Shown here in pieces: positions 1 through 10,469 of a stretch of 64,000 nucleotides of DNA. The notes beneath the pieces were generated by a model. The model ran no database searches and had not been told where the DNA came from. It saw nothing but the letters and a program-made list of their open reading frames with translations. Made by a program: the position numbers and the translations under genes. The DNA is from Trichosphaerium sp. ATCC 40318. Its lineage: Eukaryota; Discosea; Flabellinia; Trichosidae. The first letter of the stretch is position 1, and the number at the start of each line of letters is the position of its first letter. Where the stretch lies: assembly GCA_038496445.1 (NCBI GenBank), contig JALMLS010000612.1:248001-312000 (forward strand), written 5' to 3'.

Positions 1-2300
1 CGCTTCGATTTTAAATAGACCTGTTAAGATTACATTGACACGCACAGAAGATTTAACAATGACTGGCCAAAGGTTAGTTTTAAACGAAACTTTTCTTTTT
101 ACCAGGTTTATACATCTGTTTTTTAAACTGTTTTTAACAGGGCCGCTGCTTGGATTAAGTTTAAAGCTGGCTTCAATAAAGATGCTTCTATCAACGCACT
201 AAAGTACCATTTCTACACCAACGCTGGATTTGAGTTGGATTTATCAATGGGTGTTAATATTCATGGTCTTCACAAGGTAATGTTGGTTTCTATAGGGTTT
301 TTTGAGTTAATTTTGTTGTGTACGTGTCTAATTCATATCTTAGATGGATGCTTCGTACCTCACACCTAACTTTTACTCATCTGGAGATGTTTGTATAACC
401 CACAGACCAAACAACACTGCGTAAGTATTCGAAAAGTTCTCTTTCTTGAGGCATTTTGTTCTTAGTTTTGTTGCAGATTCCGTGGCTTTGGTACTCCTCA
501 AGGTTTACTAGCAAGTGAGGCTGTTATTGACTACGTTGCAAGAACGTTGAAAATGGATCATAATGACGTTAGGGTACAACATCAGAAAAACAGTGAATTC
601 CTTGTAAAAACTAATCCGTTTGCTTAGCTGAAAAATATGTACAATAAGGGTGATTGTACACCTCAAGGACAACAACTAGAGACGGATAACTTACGCCAAG
701 TATTTAATGAAGCATTAAAAATGAGCAATTACGACCAAGCAAAGAAAGATGTTGAAGCTTTCAACAAGAAACATCGTATGCACGAAAAAACTTGAAACAA
801 AAGAAAAAAAAAAATACACTTTTGATTTCCTGATACACTATAATGTAGGATGGAAAAAGAGAGGTATCAGTTGTGTTCCTTTGAAATATGGCATTAGTAT
901 GGCTTCTAAGAATGTATTCTTTGCATTAGTTCAGGTACACCTTTTGTAATTAAGAAAACTTGACAAAGTGCTAATCAATGCTTTTAGGGTACAGCCCTAG
1001 TAAACATCAATACGGATGGAACTGTGCTAATTTCACATGGTGGAGTTGAAATGGGTCAAGGACTTCACACAAAAATGGTTCAAATTGCCGCTAGAGAGCT
1101 TGGTATACCAACATCTATGATTGAAATCAAAGCTTCTGATATTGATACTGTACGCCTTTTCCAAAAATGATTGTATTAACCTGTTTGATCAAGATTCCTA
1201 ATGCGTCAGCGACCGCAGCATCACTTGGAAGCGATGTATATGGTATAGCTGTGCTCAATGCCTGCACAATACTCAAGGAAAGGTTAGAGCCTATGAAAGC
1301 AAAGTTTCCTAAGGCATCTTGGGCTGAGGTAGATCATACTTTTTTCTTTAAATAGTTGTTTACTGTTTTTTGCTCATGGGTTTTATTTTAGGTTACTCTT
1401 CAGGCTTGGAAACACCAAATAAGTTTGTCGGCAGTAGGATTTATGAAATCAGATTTGTGTGAGTTTGATTTTGCCACAGGAAAAGGAAGACTATTCGAGT
1501 ACTTTACGTAAGGGTTTTTGTAGCATTCTAATAGAACTGACTTGTTTCTTGTGTCTTTATGCTTATTTTCTTTTTAGATATGGTGCATGTACAAGCATTG
1601 TTGAAATTGACTGCTTGACTGGAGCTTATCAAGTTCTAACAGCTGATATTTGCATGGATCTTGGGCAGAGTCTTAACCCAAGTACTGTTTTTTTTCTTAC
1701 CTTTTGATTTGATTCATTCAATGAACTTGATTCTTATGTATCTGTTAAAGGTATTGATATTGGCCAAATTGAAGGCGCTTATGTTCAAGGACTTGGGTTG
1801 ATGCTTCTCGAAGAGATTGCTGTGGAAACAGATCCAAAGTCGAACAAACGAGGTTCAATACATTGAAATATATTTTTCCTAACAACTGTTAGGACATATG
1901 GTGAGCCCTAATTTGACAGGTTATAAGATACCTAGCTTTAGGGATATTCCTATAAAATTCAACGTGAAGCTCCTAGAAAACTCTCATAATCCTTACGCAG
2001 TGCACTCCTCAAAAGGTATACGCAAATCTTTGTCCAAAGAATTTCTCAAATATTTCTTAGCTGTTGGCGAACCTCCTCACTGCCTTTCTGCAGCTTCATT
2101 CTTTGCTGTTAAGGATGCTATTTATAGGTATGTACAAAGTAAATTACAGCCATGTTTAACCCTTTAATAGTGCAAGAGCAGAAAATGGTGAAACTGCGTA
2201 TTTTGAACTGCCTTGTCCTGCCACTTGTGAAGTAATTCGTTTGGCATGTAACGATGACATTGCAAAAGCATACCCTCAACAACCATTTGAATACCAATAG
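1..2300 (+). CDS. Xanthine dehydrogenase / aldehyde oxidase, C-terminal molybdopterin part (5' end outside window)
   Basis: Spliced 3' part of a large molybdenum hydroxylase, which oxidises purines or aldehydes in the cytosol or peroxisome. Seen: FRGFGTPQG (Moco-contacting loop, around 480-510), [13 protein letters not shown] (around 1040-1080), [18 protein letters not shown] (around 1675-1800) and [20 protein letters not shown] (around 2060-2125), whose Glu matches the catalytic Glu of the family. At least ten introns; the stop is TAG at 2298-2300. The Fe-S, FAD and first Moco parts lie upstream of the window. By memory alignment to bovine XDH, the substrate-binding Arg (Arg880 there) is His here, in HGLHKMD around 270, so aldehyde oxidase is as likely as XDH. 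Converges on the next gene with a 112-bp gap. Confidence 0.88.
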
Positions 2301-2412
2301 AGTGTATGGTGTAAAGTGGAAATAGTTAACACTTGTTTTTAAGGCTGATAAACAAGCGATGAGTAATAATACAAACACATTTTATTTCTAATTTTTATCG
2401 GGTTTATTCAAT

Positions 2413-5400
2413 TTACTTTGAACTCTTTTTCTTGGCTCTACCAAACAATCTCTTCACTTGATCCTTTGAAACAGTCTTCTTTGTATGTTTTGCACCAGTA
2501 GATTTACCCTCTAGGAAAAAACATACTGTCAGAAAACCACAGCAACACAAAAAAAAAGGAGAAAAAAAAAAAGGATTTATCCGTACGTTTAATGTTCCTG
2601 TTAAGGCCTGGATTCATAGCTTTTTTAAGTTCCTTTGAGAACCTCCCATGCTCAATCATGAGATCAACATTTGCGTAATCGAACTCACTGTAAATATTAT
2701 CAACCTCAAGCTGCTCTGTCTCAACATTTTGTTCTTGCAACGAGAATGTCAATAAAGCCAATAATTCCTCTTCTCCGATCCCTGGATTCTCGGAAACAAT
2801 ACGTTCAATTTCAGCTTCAGCGTGGTCTGACATTTGATGAAGTGAGATCTCTTCAATGGCACCACCAATAATAACTTGTGGGAGGACTTGAGCGTTATTA
2901 AGTGGTAAGAATTGTCCATTTGTCAGAATAGCGATTGCAGCCCTATGAGGTACTTGTAAGAAAAAGAAAATTGACTGATTTAAACCACGTACATGTAATC
3001 GCGAGCGTGCTTGTAACTGCCTAACAACGGTTCGACACCAACAGCATAAATTGTGATAGATTTCTTGGCAAGGCTGGCTGCAACTTCTAGAGGGTCGAGT
3101 TTGCTTGGAGGTCCTATGAAAATACATAAGAAAAAAATGAAGAACAGTTATCTAAAAAAGTATTATTTCGCACCATCAGGGAATCCATCACCAGATGGTT
3201 CACATCCGTGAGGTGGGGCATCAGAGATGAGAACACAAATTCTCGCAGATTTTGGTCTGTACTCAAATTTGCCTACCGCTTCAAGACCAGCAGTAACTGC
3301 TTCTAAACACAAAAGTTAAATTCATAACACAAAAAACAAAAAGATAGAAATAATTACCTGGGCCATCACCACCGCCACTTGCACTCATCTTATCTACATA
3401 AGATTTCATCGTTACAATAGACTTAGTCCAAGGATGAACACGTGTTACGAAACTTCTATCTTGAGGTGGGTGATCACGGTACTCAACAAGAGCAAACTGT
3501 ACATCCGCCTAAAACAAAAAGAAGTCAGAAAACGTCAACGCGAGAAAAAAAAAAGAAGAAAAGAAACGAGTACTTACGTTTCCTGATACTGCTAGGGACT
3601 GTGCAATATCCCTGATATTATTCTGAGCTGATCTGATATACGATCCCATTGAACCAGTGCAATCACAGCAGAACACAAGATCCAACTTTGCCTTTTCTGT
3701 TGGCTTTTTAGGCTTTTCTTTTTTCTTCTTTGGTTCTTCCTTCTTTATCTCTAACTTTTCTAATTTTATATCTACTCTCTTGCATAGCTCATCCAATGCT
3801 TTTCTTAGAGTATGATTAGGTAAAAGCTTCTTTGAATCAAGATATTTTCCTGTCAATGGAGAAGTATCATGATTGCTCAACCAGTTCTCCTAAAAAAAAA
3901 GTAAACAACAATGTCGACAAATAAAATCCCAGAAATACAAACGTACAACTGCTGAGCGCTCGTATGTATGACCATCTTGTGTTAAAACAGGATCTCTTAG
4001 TAGTAACCTCGTAATAGGGCAGATGAACTCGTCTGGTACTGGCTTGTTGCCAAGGATGGACTCCAGTTTAGCCAACATGACTTGTTCTGCTTCATACTCC
4101 TCTAGTGCCTTTTCTGCGTTCCTTAAAAGTTCTCGTTGAGCGACCTTTATGGTATCCTTCTCCTCAAGGCTTTCAAACTCCATATTATCGAACTTTTGAA
4201 CTAAAACATCAAGTCCATCCTTTTCATACAGTGGTACAAGTCCTTTGACCATACTAACAAAGTTTCCACCATCGCAAGACAATGTACCAAGGAGTGAATC
4301 CAGTTTGGTTAAATCAGGTCTTGCACCGTTCAACTTAAACTCAATGACTGGAATTTCCTTCTCTTCAAGTTCTTTAGCCTGTTATATGGTCAGCAAGAAG
4401 CACAACATGAAAGGATAAGAGGAACGTACCATAGGACCCTTTTGTGATGGATTATCAAGAAAACTAACAAAAACTACTTTGCAAGGGTATACGTGCTTTC
4501 TGTACATATCTAGCAACGTAACAAAGTAGTGTCCGTAATATGGTAAGTTCTCTTCTTCGTCAGACACCTAAACAAATAACGACAATGAGAAATCAAAAAC
4601 GTTGAAACAATTTTCTTTGAACGTACAAGTACGATGCACTTGGTGACTTGACGAAGCTTGTAGTACGTCCAAAGACAAGCCGCTGGACGTGTAAGACCAG
4701 ATGCTGTTACCTAAACACAAGAGTAAGTAAATAAAACGACAATGTAACAAAGAAATATTTGTTGTATACCTTATTGGCAACCTCGAGAACTTGCTCAATG
4801 TTCTTTGGGATGCAAGGTGGATCAACCAATTTGTTGTTAAAGAATGTAAGACGCGCATTACACAGTGCTGTGAGAACAGACGCGATAATTGTAGAGGTTT
4901 TAATGGCGACATCCATTGAGCTGGATGCATCACCGAATACAGCTACAGGGCTCTCCAAAGCCAATTTTATCTTCGATAAACGTGCCTCAGCCATTGGCAT
5001 GAGGAGAGAATAGAATGGGGCTTTGATACTCTACACCAAGGTGAGAAATTTGCATTTAAAACAAATAAAATGTCTTCTTACTTGAAAGTACAGTAAACGC
5101 TCTACCAATTTACCGTAGCCAAATTTAGGCTTTTCTCCGTCTTCTAAACGTTTCTTTATTATGTTATTAACAGCAGAGCACGCCAACTATACCAGAGAGT
5201 AAGTTCAAAACCAACACAAATTATTTCTACAATACCTCTTCGTGATACCAAATTAAAGTATCGAGTGGAGCATACTCGGCTACTTTCGCTTTTGCCTTCT
5301 CTGGTAGTGGTTTTATTTGTAGACGGAGGTAACTGTAAGGCACTTGAACGCTCTCAAGGACGTCCTGGAGAAAAAACCGTTAACAAACAAAAAACAATCT

Positions 5401-6428
5401 AAAAAACGTACATTGATAGTTTCAGCCGTAAGGCTTTTGCAAGCATGTATAACTGAGCTCTCTGGTGCTTCACCACCAAACATGTAAGCTATGTAAAGAG
5501 TTACAATACGTTTTTGAGCCAAAAAATTAAACAATAAGTTGATATAATTATCAACGCGATAGAAGACTATAAAAAGCGTACGAAGGAACCAATCAAGTTT
5601 AAATGATTTTGGTTTAAGATGTAGAATATCAGCCATCTCCTTCCAAGGCTCTTTAGGCATATTAAGAGCGTAAAACGCTAACTTCTCCTCATCTATTTGG
5701 TACAAAAATTTTGCAATCTTTTTCGCCAACGAACCAGACACGGAAGCTATTTAAAGTTAAATACAAGGTACACGAACGCGTTACTATCTATTGATAGACT
5801 TTTATTGTATTTCGTACCACCTGGGATAACCTCTTTTTGTAGATCGTTAATGGCACTCTTAACATTACCAATTTTGCGCTGTTTGACTGTTCCCTGCGCC
5901 GAAATTAGTTGTATAATTAGCAATTTTGTGTACTTGTTTTTCGAGGTTGGCAAGTTTTTTCTCCAAGCATCTTATTTGACGCCCACAATCAAGGAGTTTT
6001 AGAGCGCGAAGCAAGTCAGGGAAGCCAAATTGATCTAAAAATTATTATTAACACAAAAGTGTCCTAGGATTGTTAAATACCTTCAAAGCGCGACAGCAAG
6101 AGCTCTGGAAGTTTATAAGCCTTTCTATTCCAACATGTTGCCAGGATTCGGGGCTTTGAGCTTTTTGAAACGTTTACACCTTGAAACAATAAGTTCAAGA
6201 GTGTACACAAGTACAGAGAGTAGTTTTTCTCTTGAGCCTAAAAGTTGGTTATTTGTGTCGATCAAACAACAATAGCTTACCTCGTGGTGTTGTTTTATTG
6301 TGCTTTCTTGTATAAAAATTGCACGTAGATTAGCTACGGCATCATCTTGTGTTTCAACCTGACAAAGTAAGCGTTAACGTCTTAAAAACATGGTTTAGGC
6401 GTACAGTAGGAGTAGTAGTTGGTTCCAT
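2413..6428 (-). CDS. vWA - U-box - vWA protein (putative E3 ubiquitin ligase)
   Basis: Multi-exon gene read from ATG at 6428 (MEPTTTPT, then an intron) to TAA at 2413. Order of parts: a helical N-terminal region; a vWA-like segment with a MIDAS-type FGDASSSMD (around 4920); a Glu/Lys-rich coiled coil; a U-box (DEFICPITRLLLRDPV and DGHTYERSAVENWL, around 3880-4045, continuing to LLPNHTLRKAL); a Lys-rich linker; a second vWA with CCDCTGSMGSY (around 3640) followed by LISDAPPHG and YAVGVEPLLGSY; and an acidic tail. U-box proteins pass ubiquitin from E2 to substrate, and vWA domains bind partners through a metal ion. The substrate is unknown. Two vWA domains around a U-box is an uncommon layout. 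Confidence is high for U-box and second vWA, moderate for the first vWA and the extreme N-terminus. Confidence 0.8.
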
Positions 6429-6945
6429 AGTGTTTTTTGGTATTTGGCGTTCTTGAATCCTCATCACAGAAAACTCATTGTTTTTTGCTGCTTACGTAAT
6501 CAAACATATCTCGGATATTTTTTGGTTTAATAGCATATGGCATACTTTGTATTTTATCTTTAAATATTCTCCGAATGAGAGTGTTTTCTTTGTGTAATTT
6601 ACAGAACGTTACTATTTAACTACTAACTGCTTGTTTTTCGGCTGTTCTAATATCTTCCTGAACAAGGCTGATAAGACCATAATGGCCTTTGTTATTAGAG
6701 ATGGATGGGAAACTGCAATAGTGAAAAGTACGAAATTTATAACTTCATGTTTCTTTGTTAACAATTTCGGTTTTCCATACCATCTCTGTTGCCATTTTTC
6801 CGTTGTACGATGTCACTTAACTTGTGTCGTTTGCATCTTTCAGGATAGCTACAATGAGTCGTAACAATTCTACAATTCTATTGTGGGATGGTTCTTCAGA
6901 AAGTCGTTTTAAGCACGTGTTTAAGTTTCTTCTTTCAAGATACAC
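6429..6945. promoter_or_regulatory. Divergent intergenic region between the U-box gene and the membrane gene
   Basis: About 520 bp between two divergent starts. A+T-rich, with one CACGTG palindrome near 6914. It must hold the promoters of both genes, but I see no recognised core element. A short ORF near 6631-6864 has no supporting features. Confidence 0.4.
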
Positions 6946-9900
6946 ATGAGATCACCTGCGCGAAGTAAAAACAAACACAGCAGATGGAAGAACTTCCTTG
7001 CAGGCGCTGCAAAGAAGAGGGATGAAATTAAGCGTAGAAAGAGTTCTGCACCAATAATAGTAGCTATACTCGTCATTACAATAGCTTTCAACTACAACCA
7101 AGCACACCGGACTTTGGTAATTTTTCAAAAAAAAATTGGCTACGTGTTAATTACTTATGTAGCGTACAAGAGATAACGCATTCTTGGTGGCTGCTACGAG
7201 CCTTGTTGTATCAGGAATACTTTCGTTTGTAACATCGCTATTATTTGGTGTATTCTGCGTTGAAGAACAGTGTAAGGGTAAAAAAGCAAAGACAACACCC
7301 TTTCTGCACACGTGTTTGATAGCTCTTTGTCAGTTTGGGTAAGGACTTTATTTCTTTCTTCATTTCGTACCTAACGATGCGTAGATCTACTATATTGACT
7401 CTACTTGTTCTTCAGAGGAACCCAGCGTTATACCCAGTGACTCTAGGCAAGTATTAAAATTACACAAAGATAGTTTTTTTCTGATCTTTTTTCTAGCTGG
7501 CGTAGCGCCATTCGCATGTTGTTTCGTTCTTATCTACGCCAAACAACCTTTTGCAAGAATTACTTTTATTACAACTGGATTGTTGTTTATAGACATAGTC
7601 GCCGTGTACATGCGCGGTAACATAGTAGGTACGAAAGGCATAGCGTATTTTTGTAGTTATTTTCGAAATGCTAAAACAGTGAAACATAAGATATCCTATT
7701 GGCGAATGCTATGGCTATTTTGAATATTGCTAGTATAGTCCTATTAAAGAGATACTCCTCTCAGATGATGGGTGCATGGAAGACTATTTCTCGCGTCATA
7801 ACGTACAAAATGATAAAAAACCTCCGACGATACAATCACACGTGATTGTTTTCGTATTTTTTTGAATAATATTTATGCTATGATTAGTTTCACTGCAGTA
7901 GCTGCTCTTCCTGTTATGATTGTGTATGCTTACTTTGAGTACCATATTATTTCCCCTGAAGAGAAGTTTTATTTACACCCTGGGTTTGTGGGCCACACAG
8001 CAATATTCGGTACGCACTACTCTCAAACACTACTTAAACTGAAAATTTTTAGGCCTATCCATCTTTGCTGTTCAACTTGCATCTGTGACACTCATTTATA
8101 TGGTACGTCTATCTTAGTAAAAATCGCTTGATTGTAATACTTGGAAGGTTATGGCTGTCAACTATGGACTTGCTTTGGGTGCAGCAGGTATTCTTGCCCT
8201 TACAATGGACTCTGTTTTCCCAAGTACGCAGGAGCTTGCTCCAGAGAATCAGCACTTTCTAACAGTTTGGGTAGGTGGCGAACCAAGTACAATGGCACAT
8301 CGAATAGTGCTTGCGATAGCTTCTGAGATATTACTTATTCACTACTTGTGTCATCCACCAACGAACGTTTTCAAACCACATAAGAAAATATTCAAAAAGA
8401 AGAAGAAATCAGTATATATCGGTATAGCTATTGGGACTACTATCATAATAGCGCTACTAATAGCACCTTCATATACTCGCCAAGCTGTTACTGAACCAAT
8501 GAATGCCTCTACACCAGATTCCAATCATATCCAAGGCAATGAAGTTGAACCAATGAACACTGGAGTTACAGAACCAGTTAATACAAAGCCAAAACAAGGA
8601 GGTGTTGATTTGTTGAACTCAAAGCCGACAGAAAAACCAACGGAAAAGCCAACGGAAAAGCCGACGGAAAAGCCGACAGAAAAACCTCTGCCGGACAACA
8701 AAGATAAGGCCACTTCAACACATGCTGGGATAATAAGTACTTCAGCACCTACATCGCCACCAACTACTGGGGCTTCTGCCGTAAACCCTCTTTTATTGAA
8801 TACAACCAAAGCATCTAAAGGTCTAACAAGGGACGTACAAGACGGTTATGAGTTTTTATATAGAAAAAACATAATGATTATTATACCGCCACATTATTTT
8901 GTTGATCCTTGTTCGGCTCTTAGACTATCAGTACGTTTGAAAGTTTTTTCAAAACATATTTGTTAATATGTTTGTAGGGATTTCAAGCTGTTGTAACGAG
9001 TGTTGGTGCAAAATATGAGTTGTGCTCGCTTGGAAGAACGTTTACTGATAGTCCGCCATGCTCGTCAAAGGACTTAACAAGCTATGACATGGTGTTTGTT
9101 GTTACTTCTGGTAAATACAAGAAAACGTTTTCTTTTTTGGTTTTTCTTGGTTTTCATTCCTACCCTAGAAATATCTACTACTGTGAAAATAGAACAAGAA
9201 AGAAGGGAAAAGGATTTGGTGTCAAGTCTTGATGATTTGCGTAAAACTCAACCTGAAGCAAATTACATTCTTCTTGGAGTTCCAAAGTTAAATCCAATAC
9301 CTCAGAGTGGATTGCTGACATTTGTTGGTACCATCACGAGAATGCAAGTTATAGTGCATTCAACAACACAAAACGAGAACCTTAATAAGCACCTCGATGG
9401 CGTCAAACCCATACTTGTTAAAATTGATCCTTCTTACTACAACAAACGTACGGATTCTCTATTTTTTCTTATTTTTACAGTTTTTAGTTGGAAATCACGT
9501 TCCAGCCAAAATGGATGTGTTTTGGAACATGCAAAACGACAGTGTTTCTAAACAAGATATCATACAAAATGCATTAAAAATCAAAGAGATATTCCAAAAA
9601 GAGGCACCTGGAGGAAGCCTCATCATTGAGGTAATAATTTAAAGATGTTAACTTTTTTTTTGAACTAACATAGTCGTATAGGATATAAACGCTTGTACCC
9701 TTTACGAAGATGTTGATCAAACAATTAGGAAGTGTATGCATTTTCACGTGACTTTACTTGGAAGTGCAAGAGTGATTGTAGCTGAAAGGAAATGCGTACA
9801 CACATATGCTGGTATTTCTTATTAATTCTTATTCACTTTCATCTTTAACTCTATGTCTAAGCGCTCATTGGCATACCCAACGTTCTTGTAGAAACAACAA

Positions 9901-10092
9901 AAACAGGTTCTGTAAAGGCATACTTTGACGAATGGATTAAAAAACGATCAAACAATGCGTAAGTCTTTACTTCTTGTTCTTCTTTTTCAGAATAATTTCA
10001 TACGTTCTCATTCCTATTTTTACAGAATCGTTTACAGTCCAAATAATGAGGAAGCAATAAAAGATTCATTGAGTTTACTATCGCAAATTTGA
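6946..10092 (+). CDS. Polytopic membrane protein with stem repeats and a possible pyruvyltransferase-like C-terminal domain
   Basis: Starts at ATG 6946 with a basic N-terminus (MRSPARSKNKHSRWKN). Seen: roughly ten hydrophobic segments spread over several exons (for example FLVAATSLVVSGILSFVTSL and IYMVMAVNYGLALGAAGILA), then a final membrane helix (YIGIAIGTTIIIALLIAP), a Thr/Pro/Lys stem with KPTE repeats, and a soluble domain ending at TGA 10090-10092. The soluble domain has ALIGIPNVLVETTKTGSVKA and YFDEWIKKRSN near its end, which resembles the last part of polysaccharide pyruvyltransferases; this is weak. The helix-stem-domain order is that of Golgi glycan-modifying enzymes. Introns keep frame throughout, including one GC-AG intron at 7447-7496, so I read one gene, but a two-gene model split near 8150 is possible. 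Confidence 0.55.
7447..7496 (+). other. GC-AG intron (50 nt)
   Basis: The donor is CTAG|GCAAGT and the acceptor TTCTAG|CTGG. Joining them gives LYPVTLAGVAPFACC, which continues a membrane helix. No GT donor gives an open, hydrophobic reading. Confidence 0.65.
8622..8687 (+). repeat. 12-bp coding tandem repeat (KPTE units)
   Basis: About five and a half copies of a 12-base unit such as AAGCCGACAGAA or AAACCAACGGAA, coding KPTE repeated in the stem of the membrane protein. Copies differ at third positions. Confidence 0.9.
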
Positions 10093-10469
10093 CTACAATT
10101 TGAACTGAACAATTGTGTCAACTTGTATATGTTTGAAATAAACCGATAATAGTCAGTTACTTTGTACATCAAAGAAGTACCTCTCTTGACACCAACTCAA
10201 TATACATAAGATCCAATATGCACTTCACTTGTTGGCACGATTATGTATAGCGTCCGTTTCAGTCAGTCAACTAGTTATTTCATCAGTTGTTGTTTATTTT
10301 ATGTACGTAACACGCCGCAGTGTTCAACAGAACCAGAAAACATTTAAAAAAAACTCGCTTTTCCAAACACATGATAGGTTGAGATAGATGTAGAAACACA
10401 TGCTACACTTACGTAAAAGTGTTCAGTGAAGTCCATCTCATTCCCAAGTATTGTTACTGTTAAAACACC
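10093..10469. other. Intergenic gap
   Basis: A+T-rich spacer between two tandem plus-strand genes. An AATAAA-like run (tgaaataaaccg near 10134) could serve the upstream gene. Nothing else recognised. Confidence 0.4.

Noticed and set aside
8622-8687. Short regular repeats, considered as CRISPR-like or satellite
   Set aside because: Direct 12-bp units without spacers, in frame within a gene; this is a eukaryotic window.
8525-8809. Minus-strand ORF with GFSV repeats
   Set aside because: Mirror of the KPTE coding repeat on the plus strand; the plus frame has membrane helices and valid exon joints.
8835-8863. Possible 29-nt intron beginning GTACAAG
   Set aside because: Shorter than any other intron I could support, and the frame is open through it.
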